The notes under the pieces are model-generated. The model saw only the letters and a program-made list of their open reading frames with translations. It did no database searches and had not been told where the DNA came from. Both the position numbers and the translations under genes were made by a program. From Mesorhizobium sp. M4B.F.Ca.ET.203.01.1.1 (GTDB taxonomy: Bacteria; Pseudomonadota; Alphaproteobacteria; Rhizobiales; Rhizobiaceae), in assembly GCF_004791025.1 (NCBI RefSeq), contig NZ_SRUO01000009.1, positions 62,001-126,000 of the forward strand: a DNA stretch of 64,000 bases, in the 5' to 3' direction. Positions 1-8,127 of the stretch are shown here, piece by piece; within the stretch, counting starts at the first letter, position 1; every line of letters starts with the position of its first letter.

Positions 1-216
1 GGCGACCAGCATGGCGCCGCTCTTCTTCAGCACCTCCAGCGCGCCGCTGACATGGTCGTTGTGGCCATGCGTCAGGAGCACATGGGTCACCCCTTCGGCC
101 GGTCCTTCCCAGCCGCCCGTCCAGGACGGATTGCCGACCAGATAGGGGTCGATCAGGATATTGGCTCCCGCCGTCTCGACGCGGAACGCCGAATGTCCAT
201 ACCAGGTCAGTTTCAT
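1..216 (-). CDS. UPF0173 metal-dependent hydrolase (metallo-beta-lactamase fold), 3' end outside window
   Basis: The first 72 codons of a minus-strand gene whose remainder lies off the left edge. The start reads MKLTWYGHSAFRVETAG, then ILIDPYLVGNP, then the metal motif THGHNDH at about residues 49-55. The N-terminal GHSAFR, the early LIDP and the HxHxDH-type motif are the signature of the UPF0173 metallo-beta-lactamase-fold hydrolases, which are cytoplasmic and of unknown substrate. The start at 216 is the family start. The gene diverges from ruvX, with about 90 bp between the two. Confidence 0.85.
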   Translation of the reverse strand, partial: MKLTWYGHSAFRVETAGANILIDPYLVGNPSWTGGWEGPAEGVTHVLLTHGHNDHVSGALEVLKKSGAMLVA

Positions 217-303
217 CAACGACTTCCTCGATTTTTGTTGCGTCAGAGGATAGAACGCCTCCGGCAAAATTAAAGGGCCATCACATTCGGTGCGTCAAAA
301 AGG

Positions 304-843
304 ATGCGCCGCACCGTGCGTCTGAAGGAAAGCCATTTGGGCATCATATCGATCGAGGACTTGCCGGCGCGCCTCGTCGGCGGCAGGACGCTCGCCGGGC
401 TCGACCTCGGCGACAAGACGATTGGCGTGGCGGTCTCCGACCGGGGCCTGGCCTTCGCCCATCCGCGCCCCGTCATCATGCGGCGGAAATTCTCGCTCGA
501 CGCGGCGCTGCTGCTCGCGCAGCTGGAGAAGGACAATGTCGGCGCGATCGCGCTCGGCCTGCCGGTCAACATGGACGGTTCGGAAGGCCCGCGCGCGCAG
601 AAATCGCGCGCTTTTGTGCGCAACATGGCTGCCCTGTCGGACCTTCCCTTCGTGCTTTGGGACGAGAGGCTGTCGACGGTCGCGGCCGAGCGGACGCTGA
701 TCGAAATGGATTTTTCGCGCAGGAAGCGTGCCGGCAAGATCGATTCGGCGGCGGCCGCCTTTATTCTGCAGGGAGTACTGGACCGGCTTCAGTCGCTCGG
801 TCCAGACGCTCTTGCGGAACCGGATTTCCCGAGCGAGTCCTGA
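304..843 (+). CDS. ruvX: RuvX/YqgF family RNase H-fold putative pre-16S rRNA nuclease
   Basis: 179 aa. The RNase H-fold core begins with GLDLGDKTIGVAVSD (about residues 31-45), carrying the first catalytic Asp. LGLPVNMDGSEGP and LWDERLSTVAAE follow, then the C-terminal acidic helix GKIDSAAAAFILQG. These are the conserved YqgF/RuvX blocks. The family is linked to processing of the 16S rRNA 5' end and was first named as a Holliday junction resolvase homologue. The first 15-20 residues may be over-extended: the family usually begins close to the IEDLPARL segment, but no better ATG is in frame. The 3' end overlaps the convergent downstream gene by 83 bp. Confidence 0.88.
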   Translation: MRRTVRLKESHLGIISIEDLPARLVGGRTLAGLDLGDKTIGVAVSDRGLAFAHPRPVIMRRKFSLDAALLLAQLEKDNVGAIALGLPVNMDGSEGPRAQKSRAFVRNMAALSDLPFVLWDERLSTVAAERTLIEMDFSRRKRAGKIDSAAAAFILQGVLDRLQSLGPDALAEPDFPSES

Positions 844-1102
844 CCCAGGCGGCGATGTTGCGGCGGCGTCGGAACGCCCACAGCGCCATCAGCAGGAAGC
901 TGTCGAAAACGCAGGCCTTGGCCACCATGCCGGGAATGAGCGCGGGATCGATGCCCAGCATCTCGCCGTAAAGCTGGAATACCAGGTCGTGCAGCGGGCG
1001 GCTCAGCATCACATAGCCGAAATTCATGTCGTTGAGCGACAGGAAGAACCAGCCCCAGAACAGGAGCAACGGAGCAGCCCAGAGCGCGAACAGCGTGCGC
1101 AT
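761..1102 (-). CDS. Small membrane protein, DUF6105-like
   Basis: 113 aa with a clear N-terminal transmembrane helix (MRTLFALWAAPLLLFWGWFF) and a second hydrophobic stretch near FDSFLLMALWAF (about residues 66-77), then an Arg-rich tail. The pattern LSLNDMNFGYVMLSRPLHD resembles the rhizobial family I know as DUF6105; this assignment is from memory. No catalytic motif is visible and the function is unknown. The gene is translationally coupled to the membrane gene upstream: its ATG shares a base with that gene's TGA. Its 3' end runs 83 bp into the end of ruvX on the opposite strand. Confidence 0.65.
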   Translation of the reverse strand: MRTLFALWAAPLLLFWGWFFLSLNDMNFGYVMLSRPLHDLVFQLYGEMLGIDPALIPGMVAKACVFDSFLLMALWAFRRRRNIAAWVRTRSGNPVPQERLDRATEAGPVLPAE

Positions 1103-1695
1103 CAGCGGCCATCCCTCGAATTCGCTTCCGGCCGCCCGGAAATGCGTGACAACAGCGAACTGTGCGCGGCGCCTCGTGCCATGACATGGGCGGTCGCGCG
1201 GACTTCGGTGTCAGCCGCAAACGCCTCGACCCGCGCCGTGCGCTGCTCGGCCAGCACCGCGACATAGGATGCGAGCAGCGCGGTCAGTTGCACGGCGACG
1301 ACCATGAACAGTCCGTCGATTCCTTGCGCCGCGCCGCCGACCAGAACCAGCGACAACACAGCAGAGGCGGAAATGAAGGCGACGCGCACGACACTGTCCG
1401 TGGCGTCGGGACTGGCCGCTATGTTGATCAGCGTCTCGACGAAGGCCCAGCAGAACAGCACCGCCACCACCAAAAGCGCGATCGCCAGCGGCGCCACGAT
1501 GGCGGCGTTCTCCAGTCCGGTGATGCGGCCGTTTTCGACCTCAAGGCCGAGCACCGCAAGGGCCGCGGCGACGCCGCGATTGCCGTCGATGCAGATATAC
1601 GCCAGCAGGGCGAAAACGATCGCCCAGTGCAAGGCCAGAAAGGAGGTCAATACGTGCCGCATGGCGTTCCTGCTTCGCAGGGCAAGGAACGGCAT
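1102..1695 (-). CDS. Hypothetical membrane protein with four predicted TM helices
   Basis: 197 aa from the ATG at 1695 (MPFLALRSRN), chosen because AAGGA lies 10 nt upstream. A longer reading to 1761 adds a low-complexity stretch without a ribosome site. Hydrophobic helices appear near SFLALHWAIVFALLAYI, IVAPLAIALLVVAVLFCWAF, FISASAVLSLVLVGG and GLFMVVAVQLTALLASYVAV. The C-terminal 50 residues are cytoplasmic-looking and polar. I do not recognise the family. It forms a two-gene unit with the small membrane gene that follows, suggesting they work together at the inner membrane. Confidence 0.6.
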   Translation of the reverse strand: MPFLALRSRNAMRHVLTSFLALHWAIVFALLAYICIDGNRGVAAALAVLGLEVENGRITGLENAAIVAPLAIALLVVAVLFCWAFVETLINIAASPDATDSVVRVAFISASAVLSLVLVGGAAQGIDGLFMVVAVQLTALLASYVAVLAEQRTARVEAFAADTEVRATAHVMARGAAHSSLLSRISGRPEANSRDGR

Positions 1696-1814
1696 GGTTA
1701 ACCAATCCTTGCTCCGGTGAGAACAGTGGGCCCTTCGGGCCGCCGCCGCAATGGAAACCATTCGTTAAGGTTAATGTGTATCCACAGGCCACGCGAAGGC
1801 CTGGCGGAGCTCGC

Positions 1815-3443
1815 TCAGTTCACCGGCGGATAGAGCGTGTCGACGATCATCCGCGCATCGTGGCGCGAATCGAGCATGCCATAGGTGTTGCGCCATTGGC
1901 CGGCGAGACGCGTCTCGACGAAGGCGTCGGCGATCCGCCCTGCCCCCAACCGGCGAAGCTCTGCTGCCGCCGCCGACAGCGCCAGTTGCTCGGTAAGCAG
2001 GCGCGCCGAACCCTCGTCGGTCGCCGCCACCTGCATGGCTGCCTTGAGCACGCCAATGGTGCCGCGGCCGCCGGCGCCGAGATCGCGGTCGATGCCGGCG
2101 AGCACCTCCTCGAACAGGCCCGGCGCGCGGCCGAGCACGCGCAGCACGTCGAGCGCCATAACGTTGCCGGAGCCTTCCCAGATGGCGTTGACCGGCGCCT
2201 CGCGATAGTAGCGGGCAAGCGGCGCCTCCTCGACATAGCCATTGCCGCCGAGGCATTCCATGGCTTCGTAGAGCAGCGGCGGCGTAATCTTGCAGACCCA
2301 GTATTTGACCACCGGCGTCATGGCGCGGGCGAAGGCCGCCTCGCCGCGATCACTCGCCGCCTCGTCGAAGGAACGCGCCAGGCGGAACGACAGCGCCGTG
2401 GCGGCTGCGACATCGAGCGCCATGTCGGCCAGCACGCGCTGCATCAGCGGCTGGTCGATCAGGTTGGCGCCGAAAACCTGGCGATGGCGGGTGTGGTGGA
2501 TGGCCTCGGCCAGCCCTGCCCGCATGATCGCCGACGAGGCGACCGCGCAATCGAGCCTGGTCAGCGTTACCATATCCATGATCGTCTTCACGCCGGCGCC
2601 CGGCTCGCCGACCATCTCGCCGATGGCGTTGACGAACTCCACTTCCGAAGAAGCGTTGGAGCGGTTGCCGAGCTTGTCCTTCAGCCGCTGGAAGCGGAAG
2701 CCGTTGCCGGAGCCGTCGCCGAGGATGCGCGGAACAAGGAAGCAGGAAAGCCCTTCCGGCGCCTGCCCGAGCACCAGGAAGGCATCCGACATCGGCGCCG
2801 ACATGAACCATTTATGGCCGGTGAGCCGATAGAATCCGCTGCCGGCGCGTTCGGCCCTGGTGATGTTGGCGCGCACGTCGGTGCCGCCTTGCTTCTCGGT
2901 CATGCCCATGCCGAGCGTCAGTCCGGTCTTCTCGACCGGCGGCTTCTGGCTCTGGTCGTATTTGCGCGTCGTCACGCGTGGCGCCCATTCGCGGAACAGT
3001 TTCGGGCTCGCCATCAGCGCCGCCAGCGAGGCGCTGGTCATGGTGATCGGGCAGAGGTGCCCGGTCTCCAGCTCGGCGGTGATGTAGAAGCGCGCGGCCC
3101 GCACCTGGTGGCGGCGGCCGATCTCCGCGTCGCCGTTTTCCCAGACCGAGGAATGCAGCCCGTTCGCGACGGAACGGCGCATCAGGGCATGGTAGGCGGG
3201 GTGGAACTCGACCTGATCGATGCGCCGGCCCTGGCGGTCATGCGTCCGGAGCTTCGGCGTCTCGACATTGGCGAGGCGGGCCAGTTCCTGCGCTTCCTGC
3301 GTCAGCACGAAACGGCCGAGCCCGTCGAGATCCTTGCGCACCGGTTCGGAAAAGCGCTCGGCAAGCTGGATCAGCAACGGATCGCCCCGCCAGGCGTTGC
3401 CGCCCGTCAGCGGCGGCGGCTGGTTCGTCACGTCGTCGGTCAC
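1815..3443 (-). CDS. aidB: AidB-like acyl-CoA dehydrogenase family flavoprotein
   Basis: 542 aa, matching E. coli AidB in length. The N-terminal NQPPPLTGGNAW is the AidB subfamily opening. The acyl-CoA dehydrogenase middle domain carries MTEKQGGTDVRANIT and the FAD-contact block TGHKWFMSAPMSDAFLVL. The C-terminal helical domain carries TLTRLDCAVAS, LGGNGYVEE and AIWEGSGNVMALDVLR. AidB is induced in the E. coli adaptive response to alkylation and binds DNA, with weak isovaleryl-CoA dehydrogenase activity. Many rhizobial homologues are annotated only as acyl-CoA dehydrogenases. The gene is divergent from pyrB across about 157 bp. I saw no obvious Ada-type operator. Confidence 0.82.
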   Translation of the reverse strand: MTDDVTNQPPPLTGGNAWRGDPLLIQLAERFSEPVRKDLDGLGRFVLTQEAQELARLANVETPKLRTHDRQGRRIDQVEFHPAYHALMRRSVANGLHSSVWENGDAEIGRRHQVRAARFYITAELETGHLCPITMTSASLAALMASPKLFREWAPRVTTRKYDQSQKPPVEKTGLTLGMGMTEKQGGTDVRANITRAERAGSGFYRLTGHKWFMSAPMSDAFLVLGQAPEGLSCFLVPRILGDGSGNGFRFQRLKDKLGNRSNASSEVEFVNAIGEMVGEPGAGVKTIMDMVTLTRLDCAVASSAIMRAGLAEAIHHTRHRQVFGANLIDQPLMQRVLADMALDVAAATALSFRLARSFDEAASDRGEAAFARAMTPVVKYWVCKITPPLLYEAMECLGGNGYVEEAPLARYYREAPVNAIWEGSGNVMALDVLRVLGRAPGLFEEVLAGIDRDLGAGGRGTIGVLKAAMQVAATDEGSARLLTEQLALSAAAAELRRLGAGRIADAFVETRLAGQWRNTYGMLDSRHDARMIVDTLYPPVN

Positions 3444-3600
3444 GCCCTGTCCCTATCATGCGAAGGCCACGAATCCGAAGCCATCGGGCCTTATAGCCCA
3501 AGCGATGCAAGGCGCGCGACGAAAATACCGGGGAGAATGGCCGCAATCCAAAGCTGGTGCTTGCGGCTGGGGACACCGCACCCTATAGCAGCGCCTTGAG

Positions 3601-4566
3601 ATGACCGACGCTTCGTCCCTGCCGCTCTATCCCCACCGCCATCTTCTGGGCATCCGCGATCTTTCCCCCGCCGATATCGAGCTTTTGCTCGACCGGGCGG
3701 ACCGGGCCGTCGCCATCTCGCGGCAACCCGAGAAGAAGACCTCGACGCTGCGCGGCCGCACCCAGATCAACCTCTTCTACGAAGCCTCGACCCGCACGCA
3801 GTCGTCGTTCGAGCTTGCCGGAAAGCGGCTCGGCGCCGATGTCATGAACATGTCGGTGGCAAGCTCTTCGGTGAAGAAGGGCGAGACGCTGATCGACACA
3901 GCGATGACGCTCAACGCCATGCGCCCGGATATCCTCATCATCCGCCACCAGTCTGCCGGCGCGGCGGCCCTTCTGGCGCAGAAGGTCGGCTGCTCCGTGG
4001 TCAATGCCGGCGACGGCGCGCACGAGCATCCGACGCAGGCGCTGCTCGACGCGCTGACCATCCGCCGCGCCAAGGGGCCGCTGGCGAAGCTGATCGTGGC
4101 GATCTGCGGCGACATCCTGCATTCGCGTGTCGCCCGTTCCAACATCATGCTCTTGAATGCGCTGGGCGCGCAGGTGCGCGTCGTCGCGCCCTCGACGCTG
4201 CTGCCCTCGGGCATAGACAGAATGGGTGTGATCGTCGCCCGCTCGATGGCCGAAGGGCTGAAGGACGCCGACGTGGTGATGATGCTGCGCCTGCAGCGCG
4301 AGCGCATGGAAGGCGCCTTCGTGCCGTCGATCCGCGAATATTTCCGCTATTTCGGCCTCGACGCCGAAAAGCTCAAGGCGGCCAAGGACGACGCGCTGGT
4401 CATGCATCCCGGCCCGATGAACCGCGGCGTCGAGATTGCGTCCGAAATCGCCGACGGGCCGCAGAGCGTCATCCAAGAACAGGTGGAGATGGGCGTCGCC
4501 GTGCGCATGGCGGTGATGGAAGCGCTGCTCGACCCGCGCCGCAACCACGAAGGGCGCGGCGCATGA
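3601..4566 (+). CDS. pyrB: Aspartate carbamoyltransferase catalytic subunit
   Basis: 321 aa. This enzyme joins carbamoyl phosphate to aspartate, the committed step of pyrimidine synthesis. The carbamoyl-phosphate site STRTQSSFELAGKRLGADVM lies at about residues 62-81, SSSVKKGET follows, HPTQALLDALT lies at about 142-152, and MHPGPMNRGVEI near the C-terminus is the aspartate-side loop. There is no regulatory pyrI gene nearby. The next gene, a dihydroorotase homologue, starts four bases before this one ends, so the two are translationally coupled. This is the arrangement of class A ATCases, where PyrB assembles with a dihydroorotase or an inactive dihydroorotase-like partner. Confidence 0.95.
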   Translation: MTDASSLPLYPHRHLLGIRDLSPADIELLLDRADRAVAISRQPEKKTSTLRGRTQINLFYEASTRTQSSFELAGKRLGADVMNMSVASSSVKKGETLIDTAMTLNAMRPDILIIRHQSAGAAALLAQKVGCSVVNAGDGAHEHPTQALLDALTIRRAKGPLAKLIVAICGDILHSRVARSNIMLLNALGAQVRVVAPSTLLPSGIDRMGVIVARSMAEGLKDADVVMMLRLQRERMEGAFVPSIREYFRYFGLDAEKLKAAKDDALVMHPGPMNRGVEIASEIADGPQSVIQEQVEMGVAVRMAVMEALLDPRRNHEGRGA

Positions 4567-5849
4567 CGACAACGGTCTTCAGCAAGGCGCATGTCGTCGA
4601 TCCTTCGCGCGGCATCGACGAGGTCGGCACGGTCATCGTCGACGGCAGGAAGATCGTCGCCGCCGGCAAGGCGGCGCTGAACCAGGGCGCGCCGGAAGGT
4701 GCCGTCGTCATCGACTGCGCCGGCAAGGCGATCATCCCCGGCCTCATCGACAGCCGCGTCTTCATCGGCGAGCCGGGCGGCGAGCATCGCGAGACGATCG
4801 CCTCGGCAAGCATCGCCGCGGCGGCCGGCGGGGTCACCTCCATCGTCATGATGCCCGACACCGATCCGGTGATCGACAATGTCGCGCTGGTCGAATTCGT
4901 GCTGCGCACCGCCAAGGACACGGCCAGCGTCAACATCTTCCCGGCGGCGGCGATCACCAAGGGGCTCGACGGCCGCGAGATGACCGAGTTCGGCCTGCTG
5001 CGCGAGGCCGGCGCCGTCGCCTTCACCGACGGGCGTCACACCATCGGCAACTCCCTGGTGATGCGCCGGGCGCTGACCTATGCCCGCGATTTCGGCGGCG
5101 TCATCGCGCACGAAACGCAGGACGCCGACCTCGCCTCGGCCGGCGTGATGAATGAGGGCCTCTATGCCAGTTGGCTCGGCCTTGCCGGCATTCCGCGCGA
5201 GGCGGAATCGATCCCGCTGGAGCGTGACCTCGCCCTGGCGCGGCTGACGCGCGGCGCCTATCACGCGGCCAAGATCTCGACAGCGATGGCGGCCAATGCG
5301 GTGAGCCGGGCGAAAGCCGACGGTGCCAATGTCACGGCCGGCGTCGCCATCCACAATCTGTCGCTCAACGAGAACGACGTCGGCGAATACCGAACCTTCT
5401 TCCGGCTGACGCCGCCGCTGCGCGCCGAGGAGGACCGGCTGGCGATGATCGAGGCCGTGAAGGACGGTACCGTCGACATCATCGTTTCCTCGCACGATCC
5501 GCAGGACGTCGACACCAAGCGCCTCCCCTTCTCCGACGCCGCTGCCGGCGCGATCGGGCTCGAAACGCTGCTCAGCGCCGCGCTCCGTCTCTACCACAAT
5601 GGCGATGTCCCGCTGCTCAGGCTGGTCGAGGTGCTGTCGACCGCACCGGCGAAACTGTTCGGCCTACCCGGCGGCACGCTGAAGCCGGGCGCGATTGCCG
5701 ACCTTGCGCTGGTCGATCTCGACGAACCTTGGATCGTCAGCGAGAGCGGCCTTCGCTCGCGCTCGAAGAACACCTGCTTCGAGGGCGCGCGGCTGCAAGG
5801 CAAGGTCTTGCAAACGATGGTATCGGGCCGCACAGTGTTTTCAATCTAG
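4563..5849 (+). CDS. pyrC: Dihydroorotase-like protein, probably non-catalytic (PyrC'/PyrX type)
   Basis: 428 aa with the amidohydrolase fold of dihydroorotase: EPGGEHRETI at about 70-79, MPDTDPVIDN at 97-106, MNEG at 196-199 and LSLNENDVGEYRT at 267-279. The metal site is gone. The usual PGL(I/V)DxHxH reads PGLIDSRVF, with Arg65 and Phe67 in place of the two His. The usual HxxHxST block reads HAAKIST, with Lys237 for His. The usual TDHAPH reads SSHDPQ, with Ser310 for the catalytic Asp. In Pseudomonas, such inactive dihydroorotases are needed for ATCase assembly, and the ATGA overlap with pyrB supports that role here (inference). The real dihydroorotase would then be encoded elsewhere. Confidence 0.85.
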   Translation: MTTTVFSKAHVVDPSRGIDEVGTVIVDGRKIVAAGKAALNQGAPEGAVVIDCAGKAIIPGLIDSRVFIGEPGGEHRETIASASIAAAAGGVTSIVMMPDTDPVIDNVALVEFVLRTAKDTASVNIFPAAAITKGLDGREMTEFGLLREAGAVAFTDGRHTIGNSLVMRRALTYARDFGGVIAHETQDADLASAGVMNEGLYASWLGLAGIPREAESIPLERDLALARLTRGAYHAAKISTAMAANAVSRAKADGANVTAGVAIHNLSLNENDVGEYRTFFRLTPPLRAEEDRLAMIEAVKDGTVDIIVSSHDPQDVDTKRLPFSDAAAGAIGLETLLSAALRLYHNGDVPLLRLVEVLSTAPAKLFGLPGGTLKPGAIADLALVDLDEPWIVSESGLRSRSKNTCFEGARLQGKVLQTMVSGRTVFSI

Positions 5850-5905
5850 GCCGATGGCGGCATAGTCCGCCATTTCGTGCGGTGAAGGAAACGCGGGGGG
5901 AAACA

Positions 5906-6493
5906 ATGAGTTATGGCGGTATCCTGGCGCTGCTGTTCGGCTATCTGCTGGGCTCGATTCCGTTCGGGCTGCTGATCACCCGCGCGGCCGGCCTTGGGGA
6001 CGTGCGCAAGATCGGCTCCGGCAATATCGGCGCAACCAATGTGCTGCGCACCGGCAACAAGGGGCTCGCCGCCGCAACGCTTCTGCTCGATGCGCTGAAG
6101 GGCACGGCGGCGGTGCTGATCGCCGGCCGCTTCGCGCCGGAGCTTGCGCTGTTGGCCGGCTTCGGCGCTTTTATCGGCCACCTCTTTCCGGCCTGGCTCG
6201 GCTTCAAGGGCGGCAAGGGCGTCGCCACCTACCTCGGCGTGCTGATCGGCCTTGCCTGGCAGGTGGCGCTGATCTTCGCCGTCGTCTGGCTCGCCGTCGC
6301 CGTCCTGTTCCGCTACTCCTCGCTCGCAGCGTTGACCGCGGCGGTCGCGGTGCCGATCGCGCTCTACTTCCTCAGCACGCCGGCGATTGCCGGACTGTTC
6401 GCGGTGATGAGCCTGATCGTCATGGTAAAACATCGCGCCAACATCTCGCGGCTTACCGCCGGCACCGAGGGCAAGATCGGGGCCAAGGGATGA
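5906..6493 (+). CDS. plsY: Glycerol-3-phosphate acyltransferase PlsY
   Basis: 195 aa polytopic inner-membrane enzyme that transfers acyl from acyl-phosphate to glycerol-3-phosphate, the first step of phospholipid synthesis. The three family motifs are present: GSIPFG with its preceding helix (about 16-21), KIGSGNIGATNVLR (about 35-48) and GHLFPAWLGFKGGKGVAT (about 91-108), plus a late HRANISRL. The start at 5906 was chosen for the GGGGGGAAA ribosome site just upstream. The gene follows the dihydroorotase-like gene after 56 bp holding a short 7-bp hairpin (5854-5873). Its stop overlaps the dprA start. Confidence 0.93.
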   Translation: MSYGGILALLFGYLLGSIPFGLLITRAAGLGDVRKIGSGNIGATNVLRTGNKGLAAATLLLDALKGTAAVLIAGRFAPELALLAGFGAFIGHLFPAWLGFKGGKGVATYLGVLIGLAWQVALIFAVVWLAVAVLFRYSSLAALTAAVAVPIALYFLSTPAIAGLFAVMSLIVMVKHRANISRLTAGTEGKIGAKG

Positions 6494-7625
6494 CCAAGCC
6501 CGCCGCCGGCCCGCGCCTCAGCGACCGGCAGCGGCTGAGCTGGCTTCGCCTGATCCGCACGCCGAATGTCGGTCCTGCCTCGTTCCGCGAACTGATCAAC
6601 CGCTTCGGCTCAGCCGAAGCCGCACTCGAAATGCTGCCCGAGTTGATGATGTCGGGCGGCGCCAGCCGCATCGTCCGCATTCCCACGGTGGCCGAGGCCG
6701 AGGCGGAGCTGAGGCGGCGAGGCGGGCCGGCGGCCGTTTCGTCGGCATTGGCGAGGCAGACTATCCGCCCTTGCTGAAGAACATGGACAACCCGCCGCCC
6801 CTGCTTGCGGTGAAGGGCGAAGGTGCGGTCTTCCGTCTGCCGGCGGTCGCCATCGTCGGCGCCCGCAACGCCTCGCTCGCCGGCGTCAAGATGGCGCGGA
6901 TGCTGGCGGCGGACCTTGGCCGCGACGGCTACGCGATCGTCTCCGGCCTGGCGCGCGGCATCGATACGGCGGCGCACCAAGGCAGCCTCTCTACCGGCAC
7001 TATCGGCGTGCTGGCCGGCGGGCTCGACATGCCCTACCCGCCCGAGAACGCCGGGCTCTGCAACGAGATCGCCGAGCGCGGCGGTGCCGTCGTCTCGGAA
7101 ATGCCGTTCGGCTGGCAGCCGCGTGCGCAGGATTTTCCGCGCCGCAACCGGCTCGTCGCCGGCATGGCGCTGGGGCTGGTGGTGGTCGAAGCCGCGCAGC
7201 GCTCAGGCTCGCTGATCAGCGCCAGGCTGGCCGGCGAGATGGGCCGACTGGTCTTCGCCGTGCCCGGCTCGCCGCTCGATCCGCGCGCGGCCGGCTCGAA
7301 CGGCCTGCTCAAGGACGGCGCCACCCTGGTCACCGAAGCGGCCGATGTTGCCAGCGCCATCGCGCCGTTGGCTGGCGTGCGCGCCCCGAGGGTTGCGCCG
7401 CTGGCAGAGCCGCCCGACCTCTCGGCGACGCCGCCGCCGCGCGAGGATGATCGTGCCGGCGTGCTCGAGGCGCTCGGCCCGACACCGGTGGCGGTCGACG
7501 AGATCATCCGCCATACCGGCTTGAGCGCCGCGCAGGTGTCGATGGTACTCCTGGAACTCGACCTCGCCGGCAGGATCGAGCGTCACGCCGGCGGCAATGT
7601 CTCGCTGGTCTTCGGAGAGGCTTGA
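6490..7625 (+). pseudogene. dprA: dprA, DNA processing protein, with an apparent -1 base frameshift near 6710
   Basis: The first part (6490 to about 6710) encodes the SAM-like N-terminal domain (LIRTPNVGPASFRELINRFG). The reading then shifts by one base to the frame that begins EAARRAGGRFVGIGEADYPP and continues with MDNPPPLLAVKG. Next come the Rossmann-type ssDNA/RecA-loading domain (VGARNASLAG, SGLARGIDTAAHQG, FPRRNRLVAGM, RSGSLISARLA) and the C-terminal winged helix (about 7450-7622). Restoring one G after CT at about 6710 gives a continuous reading. DprA loads RecA on incoming single strands in transformation. As written, the gene makes a 95-aa stub. Because the rest is intact, a sequencing error or a recent mutation are both possible. 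The start overlaps the plsY stop (ATGA). Confidence 0.88.
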
Positions 7626-7628
7626 TCC

Positions 7629-8028
7629 TTGAAGCCTGTCGCCGGCGAGCAGTCGAAGCAAACACGGATCACACGCATGGCCGCTCTTGCCTGGGCGGGC
7701 TTGAGTGTCGTGCTGGCCCTGCAATGGTCCATGGACCTCAGCATGGTGGGTTTTCCGGACGGCTACATAAACCCCGTTTGCAAAAACCACGAGCCCGCTC
7801 CTGGGGGTTCTGACGGCCGCTTGCATGGCTCAGGGTCTCTACTTCCTGTTCGCTGGCCTGCTCGGCAGAACGATGAGCGCGATCGGGCTCGGCCTGCGAA
7901 TCCTGATCGCCGCCATCCTCACGGTGGCGCCGGTGTTGGTCGTAAAGGATTGTCCGCATTCCGCGACATGCAGCGCGGCCTATGAGGCGCTCACCAACAC
8001 AATGATGGACGATGGGACAGGCGGCTAG
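7629..8028 (+). pseudogene. Small membrane protein gene interrupted by an apparent +1 frameshift near 7795
   Basis: The TTG at 7629 has a GGAGAGG ribosome site inside the end of dprA. It opens MKPVAGEQSKQTRITRMAAL, then a TM helix (AALAWAGLSVVLALQWSMDL) and FPDGYINPVCKNHEP. At CGAGCCCGCTC the hydrophobic reading moves to another frame: LLGVLTAACMAQGLYFLFAGLLG, then LGLRILIAAILTVAPVLVVKD and a Cys-containing tail ending at 8028. Deleting one C at 7794-7796 would give a single protein of about 132 aa with three TM helices. Unknown family. An ATG at 7677 is an alternative start. It is the second frameshift within 1.1 kb. Confidence 0.6.
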
Positions 8029-8074
8029 GGCGGTTCAGCGTTTCATAGTCGCCGAACCGCCCTAAGTTTTTGTT
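8027..8074 (+). terminator. Hairpin with T-rich tail, likely terminator
   Basis: A perfect 10-bp stem (AGGGCGGTTC at 8027-8036 with GAACCGCCCT at 8054-8063) and a 17-nt loop, followed by AAGTTTTTGTTTT. It overlaps the stop codon of the preceding gene. It is also the hairpin arm of the dispersed repeat listed separately. Confidence 0.6.
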
Positions 8075-8127
8075 TTGACGCAATTCCGGACGGAAAACCG
8101 CTGCGCACTTTTCCTCGAATTGCTCTA
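8027..8127 (+). repeat. Dispersed composite repeat, copy 1 (hairpin plus body)
   Basis: The hairpin at 8027-8063 is followed by a body (8072-8127) reading TTTTGACGCAATTCCGGACG and later TTTTCCTCGAATTGCTCTA. A reverse-oriented copy lies at 26361-26458, where the body precedes a CTGGAGCGG/CCGCTCCAG hairpin. A diverged copy lies at 63269-63362. All three are intergenic. The element ends exactly at the stop codon of the 8125 gene. Confidence 0.75.

Noticed and set aside
1776..3599. 607-codon plus-strand reading across the AidB-like gene
   Set aside because: Antisense shadow; the minus-strand frame has full acyl-CoA dehydrogenase motifs.
5854..5873. 7-bp hairpin between the dihydroorotase-like gene and plsY as a terminator
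   Set aside because: Short stem and no T tract; the neighbouring genes look like one operon.
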